Shown here one piece after another: positions 1 through 6,709 of a DNA stretch of 6,709 bases. Position 1 is the first letter of the stretch. Every line of letters starts with the position of its first letter. The DNA lies in the NCBI GenBank assembly GCA_012031455.1, contig JAAUTM010000075.1:1-6709 (forward strand). The letters are read 5' to 3'. The notes below the pieces were generated by a model. It was not told the DNA's origin. It saw nothing but the letters and a program-made list of their open reading frames with translations, and ran no database searches. Made by a program: the position numbers and the translations under genes. Origin of the DNA: Phycisphaerales bacterium. GTDB lineage: Bacteria > Planctomycetota > Phycisphaerae > Phycisphaerales > Phycisphaeraceae.

Positions 1-1
1 G

Positions 2-172
2 GCTGAAGCGATGCGGCTGACCAAAGCCCGCACCAAGCGCGAGGTGGTGGATCAAGCTTTGCGTGAGCTGGTGAACGGTCGCAAGAAGCCGGACATCCGT
101 GAGTTCCGAGGGATGAACCTGATTGATCCCGACTACGACTACAAGAAACTTCGTGCCGGACGTAGCCGATGA
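2..172 (+). CDS. vapB: VapB-type antitoxin, C-terminal part (5' end outside window)
   Basis: This is the antitoxin half of a type II toxin-antitoxin module; VapB proteins bind and neutralise the VapC ribonuclease and repress their own operon. Fifty-six codons are visible and end in TGA at 170-172. The first residues, AEAMRLTKARTKREVVDQAL, match the helix that follows the N-terminal DNA-binding strand in ribbon-helix-helix VapB antitoxins. The charged tail, with an IDPDYDYKKLR stretch near its end, fits the toxin-binding segment. The DNA-binding strand itself and the promoter lie before base 1. The stop codon overlaps the next start as ATGA, showing translational coupling to vapC. The family call rests on motif recognition by eye and on the neighbouring toxin; it is fairly secure although the gene is partial. 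Confidence 0.85.
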   Translation, partial: AEAMRLTKARTKREVVDQALRELVNGRKKPDIREFRGMNLIDPDYDYKKLRAGRSR

Positions 173-567
173 TTCTGGTGGATTCTTCTGTTTGGATAGA
201 GTATTTCGGACCGGGTAAAACTCCGGTTTGTGATCAATTGGAAGACCTGATTTCTGATGGGCAGATCATTGCGGTCACTGGTGTCATCATTCAGGAAGTA
301 TTACAGGGCACACATTCAGAACAGCAAATGATGCAGTTGAAAAAATCTGCTTGGGATTAACACACTGCTACACCTGCAGATCCCGTGGAAACTTATGTCG
401 CGGCGGCGGACATCTATCGGCGTTGTCGAAAGGCAGGCATCACCCCCCGCAGCAGCATCGATTGCCTGATCGTGCAGATCGCTTTGGAATCAGAAGCGGG
501 GCTGCTCCATGCCGACCGCGATTACCTGCGCATTGCCCAAGTGGTGCCCGATCTGATACTGCTTTGA
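169..567 (+). CDS. vapC: VapC PIN-domain toxin, interrupted by an in-frame stop at 358-360
   Basis: VapC toxins are Mg-dependent PIN-domain ribonucleases that cleave tRNA or rRNA when released from VapB. The first 63 codons begin MILVDSSVWIEYF, with the first acidic residue at D5 and the second at E43 in QEVLQG. The stop TAA at 358-360 then interrupts. The same frame continues to 567 with AADIYRRCRKAGITPRSSID (third acid, codon at 460) and HADRDY (fourth acid, codon at 514 or 520), so all four PIN residues survive. End to end the gene is 133 codons, the usual length. In the break region, skipping one A of the six-A run at 340-345 gives the hydrophobic reading LLGINTLLH, and regaining one base near 374-376 returns to ADPVETY. 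A pair of compensating indels therefore explains the lesion as well as one nonsense change. The start overlaps the vapB stop (ATGA). As written, the toxin would be truncated and inactive. Confidence 0.85.
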
Positions 568-611
568 CCTCATGCGGGCTTGGGACCTCCTGCAAACGGG
601 CATGTTGTCTC

Positions 612-650
612 CAAAAGAAAACCCAGGCATGGCCATGCCTGGGCTTTGTT
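612..650. terminator. Bidirectional intrinsic terminator between convergent genes
   Basis: Bases 622-643 form a perfect 22-bp palindrome, CCCAGGCATGG followed directly by its reverse complement. On the minus strand it is followed by TTTTCTTTT, a good U-tract for the methyltransferase transcript, 57 bases after that gene's stop. On the plus strand it is followed by the weaker CTTTGTT, 54 bases after the vapC stop. Its place between two converging genes supports use in both directions. The 132 bases between the genes hold nothing else that I recognise. Confidence 0.8.
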
Positions 651-699
651 GATGAAACCCACTTGCGAAAGTGAGTCGATTGATTTTTCCAAACCAGCG

Positions 700-1786
700 T
701 TACCGTGCCAGATAGTAGTTGTTGATGATGTCGTGGGGTAGCTTCTTCACATCCACGTTTCTGAATCCCGCTTGTGCCAGCATTTTCAAAGCCAGTTCCT
801 CGCCCCAGACCGTGCCCAAACCTGCTCCACCCTGAGCCAGCGACACCGTCATGCAGTGCATGGTGGAGATGGTGTAGAAATAAGGCCCGAAGTGATGATC
901 CATGTTTTTGTGAAGCTCGCTGGAGGCTGCGATGTCCTGCATCAAAAACACGCCATCTTTTCGCAATGTCCGGCGTACTTCGGCCAGCACTGAGGCAGGG
1001 TCTTTCTGGTCGTGAATCACATCGAACGCCAGCACCAGATCATGCGCAGCTGGCTGCTGAAGGTGGGTGATGTCACGGGTTTCAAAGCGCAGGTTGGTCA
1101 GGCCACGCTCACGACGCAGAGCCTCAGCCGACTCAATGGCATCGGCACACAGGTCGTAGGCTGAGAAGCGTGAACGGGGGAACAATTCGGCCAGCATGCA
1201 AGAGGCTCGGCCACTCCCGCAGCCGATTTCCAGCACATCCATGCCTGCCTGCAACCGGTCAACCAACCCCGGCACCAGCGGCAGAATGTGCTCACGCAGC
1301 CCGGCGACCACGGTGAGGGCGCTCTCCTCAGCCATGACCGGATGGAAGCGGTGATATTCACAGTAATGCACGCCCCCGCCGGTGCGGAACTTCTCCACCA
1401 CCTGATCTTCCACACTGCCCAGCACGCTCATCCACTGCATCGACTGTGCAATGTTGTCCGTCCCCGCTGCTCGGGTGAGATACGCAGCATGTTCAGCGGG
1501 AAGTTTGTAGGTCCGGCTATCAGGTTGATACAAAACGATGCGTCCGGTCACCATCGCCCCCAGCCATTCACGCACATAGCGCTCCTGCAACCCAGCAGCA
1601 GCGGCAATGTCCGCGCTGGTGGCCCCAGTCCATGTCACGCAGGGTGTCGAACAATCCCGTGCGATGGCCGATGGAAATCATCAGCGCCAGCGAACCACGG
1701 TTCATGGTTTCGAGCATCCAGCCGGCAAAGGCCTGGGCTTGTTCCTCCTGGAACGGTACGGTCATTGTCGTGTCCAATGCGGTCAT
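700..1786 (-). CDS. Class I SAM-dependent methyltransferase with N-terminal winged-helix region; one-base frameshift at 1623-1626
   Basis: This is predicted to be a cytoplasmic methyltransferase that transfers a methyl group from S-adenosylmethionine; the substrate cannot be read from sequence. The start ATG at 1786 (MTALDTTMTVPF) follows AGGAG by 7 bases. Residues about 15-80 form a helical winged-helix-like segment, with LMISIGHRTGLFDTL and then ATSADIAAAAGLQERYVREW. The SAM-binding motif I VLEIGCGSG is at about 184-192, with a likely ribose-binding acid in SAYD at 210-211. A DLVLAFDVIHD motif follows at about 249-259 and FLMQDIAASS at about 280-289. The two halves lie in different frames: removing one G from the GGGG run at 1623-1626 (minus-strand reading TGG GCC ACC) gives DMDWATSADIA without a gap. 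The corrected length is 361 residues, the normal size of this family of uncharacterised methyltransferases. It is divergent from a TetR regulator, its probable controller. Confidence 0.85.
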
Positions 1787-1793
1787 GCGAATT

Positions 1794-1798
1794 CTCCT
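1794..1798 (-). promoter_or_regulatory. Ribosome binding site deciding the methyltransferase start
   Basis: The minus strand reads AGGAG, seven bases and then ATG at 1786. The open frame extends further upstream to 1915 (beginning MVHVYSK), but that extension overlaps the intergenic control region and lacks family-like sequence, so the ATG at 1786 is preferred. The spacing and the following AATT match the site before the PEP-CTERM gene. Confidence 0.75.
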
Positions 1799-1837
1799 GT
1801 AAAAAGGGTTCGCGTTAACCATACGCTGCGGATCAAA

Positions 1838-1863
1838 GTTGACCATTAGAAAGCTGGTCCAAC
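1838..1863. promoter_or_regulatory. Candidate TetR operator (imperfect inverted repeat)
   Basis: GTTGACC at 1838-1844 and GGTCCAAC at 1856-1863 flank an 11-base centre. Their arms are reverse complements except that the left arm lacks one G; with that base it would be an exact 8-bp inverted repeat. It lies 52 bases upstream of the methyltransferase start in the gap shared with the divergent TetR gene, which is the expected place for an autoregulatory operator. Binding is an inference from position and symmetry only. No convincing -35/-10 pair was found in either direction. Confidence 0.35.
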
Positions 1864-1864
1864 A

Positions 1865-1897
1865 GCGCTTGACTTCTCGTTGGGGCGCGCTTGACTT
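1865..1897. repeat. 11-bp direct repeat with 22-bp period in the divergent promoter region
   Basis: GCGCTTGACTT occurs at 1865-1875 and again at 1887-1897. The 22-base offset equals two helical turns, so both copies would face the same side of the DNA. Each contains TTGACT, which resembles a -35 box reading towards the TetR gene, but no good -10 box lies 16-18 bases downstream of either. It may be a pair of binding half-sites, a small duplication, or chance. Confidence 0.5.
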
Positions 1898-1929
1898 TGA
1901 GTACACATGCACCACTGAGCTGGGGAATC

Positions 1930-2553
1930 ATGATGCTGGACAACACCGCACGCAGCGCCAAGGAACTGTTCACCGGGACAGCGATACTTCACCCTCGGCA
2001 AGGGATCGATTGATCGACACCGCCCTGGAACTTTTCTATCAGTACGGGTTTCACGCGGTCGGTGTGGATCACATCATCACCAAAGCTGGCGTGACCAAGA
2101 CCACGTTTTACTATCATTTTCCCAGCAAGGACGATCTGGCGGTGGCAGCCTTGCAGCGACGCGATCAGTGGGAAGGACAGGCGTTTCTGGCACAGCTTCG
2201 GAGCATCAGCAAACGGCCCCATGAGCAGCTGCTGGCGGTGTTCGATGTGATGGACCAGTGGTTCAACGACCCTGCTTATCGCGGGTGTCTGTTCATCAAT
2301 GCCTGTGCCGAGTTCCCCCTGCCTCATGACCCGTGCATCAGGCGCTGCCAAAAGCTACGAGAACAACGAAGTGTTTTTCAGGGACACTGCCGAGGCTGCG
2401 GGCTACACCCAGCCAGCGGAGGTGGCACGGCTGCTCACGATTCTGATGGAAGGGGCATTCTCCCGACGGCTGATTTCCAATGACAACCATGCCGCCCGTG
2501 ATGCCAAACTGCTGGCACAAATAATGCTCGAGCACCAGCCACGTGAACGATGA
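1930..2553 (+). CDS. TetR/AcrR-family transcriptional regulator; frameshift near 2331-2350, start uncertain
   Basis: This is predicted to be a ligand-responsive repressor that binds DNA as a dimer. The N-terminal helix-turn-helix is clear between about 1990 and 2170: SARDRLIDTALELFYQYGF, then VDHIITKAGVTKTTFYYHFP and SKDDLAVAAL. A ligand-domain segment, GCLFINACAEFPLPHDP, follows at about 2281-2333. The frame then changes by a net one extra base around 2331-2350 and continues to TGA at 2551-2553 as AAKSYENNEVFFRDTAEAAG and ARLLTILMEGAF, matching the usual C-terminal helices of this subfamily. An alternative is two missing bases, which would read DPVHQA before AAKSY. The start is unresolved: the HTH frame has no ATG or GTG nearby, while ATGATG at 1930-1935 lies in another frame and would need a further one-base correction. 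Coordinates begin at that ATG as the most plausible start. It is divergent from the methyltransferase gene. Confidence 0.8.
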
Positions 2554-2585
2554 AAGATTCCTGTCTGGTCAACCACGGAGCCGCA

Positions 2586-3227
2586 TTACTTGCGGCGACG
2601 AAGCATCAACAAGCTGCCCATGCCCAGCAGTGCGATGCTGGCGGGTTCGGGGACGGGGATCACTTCAATGTTCAGCGTGGCATTGCCGAAGAATCCGGAG
2701 TCGTCGTTAGCGCCCTGGTGGGTGATGAAGTCGGCTCCTTGAACAGGATTCCCGGTGATACTCACCGATCCGGTGCCCACAGCCAGACCCTGCAATTCAA
2801 TGGTGAACAGCACGACTGGTGCCCCAAAGCCGCGTGTCTGGTTATTGAACTGCGTGTCCCAGATCGCCTCCAGCCCCCAAGACTTGGGCGTACCGCTGCT
2901 GCCTGCACCATCCCATGCCGCGCCGATCATGGCTGCACCGGTAAGCGACAAGATGTCGGGGTTGGCGGTATTGGTCACGCCCGGGCCGAGGGTCACATCG
3001 CTGAGGGTCAGGTCCACACCCCAGGCAAACAGACCATCGTTGGATGCTGCACCGGTGCCCTGCCGAACCTGAGCCGAGACGGTCACGACCGCCTTCTCGC
3101 CAATCTCGATCTGGGACTTGTCCGATGCGATTGATACATCCACAATCGCAGCCTGTGCCAAGGCTGGTAAAAACATGCCTGCGATGGCGAATACCCCAAC
3201 CTGCTTAACTACTTTTGCATTAACCAT
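2586..3227 (-). CDS. Secreted PEP-CTERM protein with a cohesin-like beta-sandwich domain
   Basis: This 213-residue protein is predicted to be exported and sorted by the exosortase (EpsH/XrtA-type) system. The N-terminus has Lys5 and Lys8, then a hydrophobic core VGVFAIAGMFLPALAQA with probable cleavage after Ala26 or Ala27. The C-terminus is a complete PEP-CTERM signal: VPEP at about 192-195, a hydrophobic stretch ALLGMGSLLML, then RRRK at the end. Between them are about 160 residues of strand-rich sequence without cysteines. DVSIASDKSQIEIGEKAVVT near the mature start, GLFAWGVDLTL in the middle, VVLFTIELQGLAVGTGSVSI and a final ATLNIEV follow the strand order expected of cohesin domains, but no diagnostic residue proves this. 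It starts 66 bases after the dockerin-bearing gene on the same strand, so co-transcription is likely. The start ATG has a strong Shine-Dalgarno sequence. It is the only fully visible gene without a frame break. The PEP-CTERM call is firm; the cohesin call is tentative. Confidence 0.88.
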   Translation of the reverse strand: MVNAKVVKQVGVFAIAGMFLPALAQAAIVDVSIASDKSQIEIGEKAVVTVSAQVRQGTGAASNDGLFAWGVDLTLSDVTLGPGVTNTANPDILSLTGAAMIGAAWDGAGSSGTPKSWGLEAIWDTQFNNQTRGFGAPVVLFTIELQGLAVGTGSVSITGNPVQGADFITHQGANDDSGFFGNATLNIEVIPVPEPASIALLGMGSLLMLRRRK

Positions 3228-3232
3228 TGAAA

Positions 3233-3242
3233 TTCTCCTCCC
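3233..3242 (-). promoter_or_regulatory. Strong ribosome binding site of the PEP-CTERM gene
   Basis: The minus strand reads GGGAGGAGAA with AGGAG seven bases before ATG at 3227. This strong site fixes the start and fits with a signal peptide beginning at MVNAKVVK. The 66-base gap to the upstream gene shows neither a terminator nor a clear promoter. Confidence 0.75.
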
Positions 3243-3293
3243 TTGATGGTTGAAACCTTGGTATGAATCGTCAACGTTGAATACTCTAAAATC

Positions 3294-6200
3294 CTACACG
3301 CTAAGCCCATTATTCCCCGGGCTGCTCGTATCAACTTGCAATTCAGCGATGGTACTGCCCGTGAGCCTGAACCGGAACTGGAAATCCCGGAGCATCGAGA
3401 CACCATTGGACAACACACCACTGGACCGGATGACACCTTGATACCGTCCATCGGTGAGCCCAGCCGTCGTCCAACTGGCGGTTCGCGTCACCGTATCAAA
3501 TCGGAACACAGGCAGTTGGACCCTGGCACCGATGGAGCTTACGAGTTCCAATGCCTGCGGCACCACGGATACTGTTTTGTTAAAAGATGCCACGATCTGG
3601 GCCGAAGCGCCACTGGCTGGTGTTGAAACAGGCTCGACCTGCAATTGCTCCACCACCGGAGCTGGCTGGGCTGGCTGGTTGGCCAGAGTTTCAAAGGTCT
3701 GCACGAAACCGGTCGTGACCAGCGTCATAGGCAGGGGCGGGGCAGGTGTCGTGATCATCGATAGGCTTTGCAGGTAATTCTGACGCACCGCCAGCAGATC
3801 AAAAGCGTTTGACATTGCCATCCATCGTCAGGTCAGCGGTGTTGTCACGGCCATCGCCCGGAGGCATCAGGTAATTCTGCCTGACCCGTAACAAGTCAAA
3901 GGCATTGGTCACACCATCGCCCGTGGCATCGCCGGGTAGATTCCCGAAGTAGAACACATCCTCGCTGGTTAAGCCGGTGTTGGCAGTGGGTAGCACGGTG
4001 ACCTGCAACCAGCCGTTGGCGATTGCTTCATGCGCATCCGCGACGCCATCTTGATTGTTGTCCGCCCAGATCAGCGTCACGCGATGGGAACCGTTCACCC
4101 CATCGCCGGGTCTGACAGTGATGGAAACCGGAGCTGGGGCTGTCGCCCATCCAGCGGGGTTAATATCACTGCCGGTGCGGAAGATGAAATCCGCAGCGCT
4201 CAGTGAAGTCGCTGGAAGGTTCTGGATGTCGATCATGATGCCGTTGAGGCCCTTGCTGTAGCTGGTGAAGTTGTCCAGGCCTGCAGTTTCACCGCCGAGC
4301 AGCGCCTGCTTGTCCGAGGCGATCGCCTGATCATCGTTGGTATTGGCTACCGGGTTGTTGCCGTCCAAGGCCGAGTTGTTATGGAATACCTGCCGATCCA
4401 TTACCTCGACTTGAATGGCGCTGCTTTCGATGACCAGTTCGGGGCCGCTGGCGCCTTCACTTGAACTGAACCACACATCATTGCCAGCCACGATGTTGAG
4501 GATGAAAGTTACCGATCCATCACCGGCGATGGCATCGGTGACATCGAAGGTCACCTTATTTCCAAGCGCATTGGGTCCCGGTGACCGTATCGAGTAAGGT
4601 TTGCTTGGTCGGAGCATTGGATGTTGACAGGTTGCCTTCGGTCCAACTGTTGTGTGACCCCAGCCACAACTGCAATGTGCCGCTGCCCGCATCACCGGCC
4701 ACGGTGAAGGTCAGCGAGGCGTTTTCCACCACACGCCCAGCCAGACCGGTGAGGTTGAATTTCACGTAGCTTGTACGCTGGCGCGTGGCATCTTCAATCT
4801 TGAGATACTCATTATTGATGCGGGTGCTGTCCTCCAGGTATGCATCATTCATTGAGGTAAAAATCTGCGTCGAAGTGTTGCCCTGTACATCCACGGTGAC
4901 ATCGTCATAAGCCGACAGATCGCCATCGCTGGCAGACAGACGCAAAACATACTGTCCGGTCATGCTGAAGGTGGCCTGAGTATCGGCCAAATTGGCATTA
5001 GCAAACGTGACGCTGCCCGGCCCGCTGACCTTCGACCATTGCACACTGACAGAACCCGGGGGAATCGGCAGGCCATCGTCGCCGACCGTGCCATCAAGGT
5101 CCGCAGTCATGCCCGGCCAGGGCACCGTGATGTTCGAACCGGCATCGACCGTCGGCGAGGTGTTGATCTGCGTGCCAGCATAGAGCGTGATCGTGTCGCT
5201 GACTGTGTGCTGGCCATCGTAAGCTGTCAGCTTCAGGGTATAGAGCCCGTCAATGCTGAACGTGGCTACCACATCCTCAGCATTGGGATTGTCGAATACC
5301 ACATTGCCCGGCCCGGAAACCTTCGACCAGGTTAGCTGAGGCGGATAGAACAGCCGGGCATCATCGGTGACCGTGGCATTGATCTGATACCCGACCACTT
5401 CAGGCTCATCGCCGGATTGGGGCGATTCGGGGGTGTTGATGTTTTGAGCGATGCTTTGTTTGTTGCTTTGGAAGATGGCGATACGGTCAATACGGAAGAA
5501 CTCCGACCGGCCGGAGAGGTAGAAAGTATGTTCACCAGCGGTCAGGTCATAGCTCGCCGGAGGTTGTGTACCGTTGAGTTCGTGCCAATCGAAATTACTA
5601 TTCCAATTCCACTGGTTCTTCGTGCCGGAAAAGACCTTGTACCAGGGACCGTTGTCCATCTTCGCCCACACATCGTTCTCAGTATCATCTGCCTCGCCAG
5701 TGGAGATCGTGCGATGGTTGCGAATCCGCATCTGATATGTCCCCGCAGAGTCCACCTGGAACTTGTATTCCATCAGGCCCTGTGTTCCTGCTTTATTCTG
5801 ACCAAACAGATTGGGGCCTTGCCATTCATAGAACCCGCTGCCGGTGGCACCGGTCGGGTCGGTGTTGCGAAACGCCCAACCGCCAGTTGCGCCATGCGAT
5901 TCGACCTCCATGATCACGTATCCGCCCTGATCCTGAAACACGTTCTCGTTGCCAGTCGTTCCGGTAGTCACCTGCCGGAATCCGTCGATGTTGACGGTCG
6001 GGGGTGTGTTCACGGGCGCGTTGGTGGTGAACTCAATGAAATCGAGGTTGAAGTTGCCACCGACGATCTCGAAGCGCAGCACCTTTTCCGATCCGCCGGG
6101 CAACGTGATGCCGGGGATGGTCAGCCACGCCCACTCATTGAACCCGCCGGTGTTGACAGGGTCGAACGTGGCCAGAGTGGTGAAGTTGGTTCCCTCAGGC

Positions 6201-6709
6201 CCATCACCCAGAAGCATTTTCAGGGTGCCCGGATTCGCATGCCCCGATGAATAACGGAGCGAGGCGTAGTACGTCCCGGCCACCGGGCTTATCGTGTATT
6301 CCAGCCACTCACCATTGACCGTCCAGGCGATCACCTCGCCGACGGCACCCACTCCCGAGCCGCCATCTACCCCCGTCTGTCGTACCGGATCGCCCTGTGA
6401 AATGCCATCGCTATCGTGGAAAGCCTTGCCTTCGCCGCCTTCGTCATAATCTTCGAACTGCAGCAGACTGCCATGGCCGATGACCCTTGGCACCCCACCC
6501 AGAGGGCCTTGTTGAATCACCAAGGGCTTGCGTACCAGCACCACCCAGTCCTGTGAGATGTTGTTGGGAGCCTGCCCGATGCCGCGGGATGCTCCGCCGG
6601 TCACCGTGGTCACCGTGCCGTTCTGCAATGCTCCGCCATTGCGCGGATCGTACCACTTGACTTCCAGCTCACCGGTCGCAGCGGAAAGATCGATATTGGT
6701 GGTTCCGCC
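3294..6709 (-). CDS. Large modular secreted carbohydrate-binding/dockerin protein, C-terminal part; two one-base frameshifts (5' end outside window)
   Basis: About 1137 residues remain after removing one base at each of two breaks. Domains in order: residues 1-61 (6709-6527), ELEVKWYDPRNGGA to DWVVLVRK, like the C-terminal collagen-binding-type domain of DUF4038/apiosidase-like proteins; 6466-6026, CBM6-like, opening LLQFEDYDEGGEG; 5926-5465, a second galactose-binding-like module opening GGYVIMEVESH; 5437-4883, two PKD/REJ-like domains each with WSKVSGPG; about 4870-4425, a DNRLRE/CBM96-like domain; about 4420-3940, an unnamed domain with VFHNNSALDG; 3933-3771, a type I dockerin; 3770-3297, a Pro-rich linker and an SbsA-like Ig domain. 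The breaks are an extra C in the run at 4573-4575, with corrected reading VTGTNALGNKVTFDV, and an extra A at 3808-3810, which completes the second dockerin loop. The protein is probably an extracellular polysaccharide-active or -binding protein. The catalytic domain, if any, and the signal peptide are outside the window, so no reaction is assigned. No transmembrane or sorting signal is seen at its C-terminus. Confidence 0.85.
3771..3933 (-). other. Type I dockerin domain (two Ca-binding repeats) within the large protein
   Basis: Repeat 1 (3933-3868) reads GDATGDGVTNAFDLLRVRQN and repeat 2 (3834-3771) reads DLTMDGNV, then NAFDLLAVRQNYL after frame correction. Both give a 12-residue loop with Asp at 1, 5 and 12, Gly at 6 and Asn at 9, the calcium-binding pattern of dockerins. 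An insert of about ten residues containing PPGDGRDNT joins them. Dockerins bind cohesins and hold enzymes in complexes or on the surface. The exact repair of loop 2 by deleting one A is the best evidence that the break at 3808-3810 is spurious. Confidence 0.85.
4883..5437 (-). repeat. Tandem PKD/REJ-like domains in the large protein
   Basis: Two adjacent repeats of about 90 residues share WSKVSGPG, an ATFS(I/M)xGxYxLxL strand and a (Y/S)DG turn. The first is at 5437-5174 and the second at 5161-4883. The DNA is also alike around 5307-5331 and 5017-5041, where both contain CCCGGCCCG and CCTTCGACCA. The period is about 290 bases. Such domains usually act as spacers or weak glycan binders in secreted enzymes. 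Confidence 0.75.

Noticed and set aside
340..376. Programmed ribosomal frameshifting or transcriptional slippage at the vapC A6 run
   Set aside because: One slip would leave the ribosome in a frame that does not rejoin the C-terminal half; a second opposite shift about 30 bases later would also be needed. A paired indel or nonsense change is simpler.
351..674. Plus-strand open frame of 107 codons over the vapC C-terminal half
   Set aside because: It runs through the terminator palindrome and gives an Arg/Cys-rich product with no family resemblance, while the vapC frame retains PIN motifs.
1288..1818. Plus-strand open frame (176 codons) across the methyltransferase
   Set aside because: The opposite strand encodes a well-recognised methyltransferase with motif I, so this frame is a shadow.
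2580..2596. GCCGCA-TTACT-TGCGGC hairpin as a terminator between TetR and PEP-CTERM genes
   Set aside because: The 6-bp stem overlaps the PEP-CTERM stop codon, and no T-tract follows on either strand, so it is not a convincing intrinsic terminator.
2550..3134. Plus-strand open frame (194 codons) overlapping the PEP-CTERM gene
   Set aside because: It is antisense to a gene with a strong ribosome binding site, a signal peptide and a PEP-CTERM tail. Its own product shows no family features.
5417..6250. Long plus-strand open frame (277 codons) opposite the large secreted protein
   Set aside because: Its translation has no recognisable domain, and the opposite strand carries clear CBM and galactose-binding sequence throughout. 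It is a shadow frame in GC-rich DNA.

Overview
The window looks like chromosomal DNA from a moderately GC-rich bacterium, most plausibly Planctomycetota or a relative such as Verrucomicrobiota. This is inferred from a PEP-CTERM sorting signal, a type I dockerin, PKD-like repeats and several stacked carbohydrate-binding modules, a combination typical of secreted proteins in those groups. No RNA genes, CRISPR arrays, insertion sequences or phage genes were seen.

Layout. Bases 1-567 (+) carry the end of a VapB antitoxin gene and an overlapping VapC PIN-domain toxin gene interrupted by a stop. A perfect 22-bp palindrome with T-rich flanks (612-650) separates it from a convergent SAM-dependent methyltransferase gene (1786-700, -). 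That gene is divergent from a TetR-family regulator (about 1930-2553, +); the region between them holds a candidate inverted-repeat operator and an 11-bp direct repeat spaced two helical turns apart. The regulator converges on a short secreted PEP-CTERM protein with a cohesin-like look (3227-2586, -). Upstream of that, on the same strand, is the C-terminal part (about 1137 residues) of a very large modular secreted protein (6709-3294, -) whose N-terminus lies outside the window.

Working together. The last two genes probably form a secreted polysaccharide-binding or -degrading unit. The large protein carries carbohydrate-binding modules, two PKD-like domains and an internal dockerin, and the small neighbour may be a membrane-sorted cohesin-like partner. 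The TetR protein probably controls the divergent methyltransferase gene. VapBC is an independent addiction-type module.

Reading integrity. Four of the five genes fully or largely visible are broken by one-base length changes, several of them in short homopolymers. Removing a single base restores family-like protein in each case; vapC instead needs a compensating pair or a simple stop mutation. This points to uncorrected indels in the assembly rather than to five independent gene deaths, so the broken genes are annotated as CDS with the lesion positions stated.
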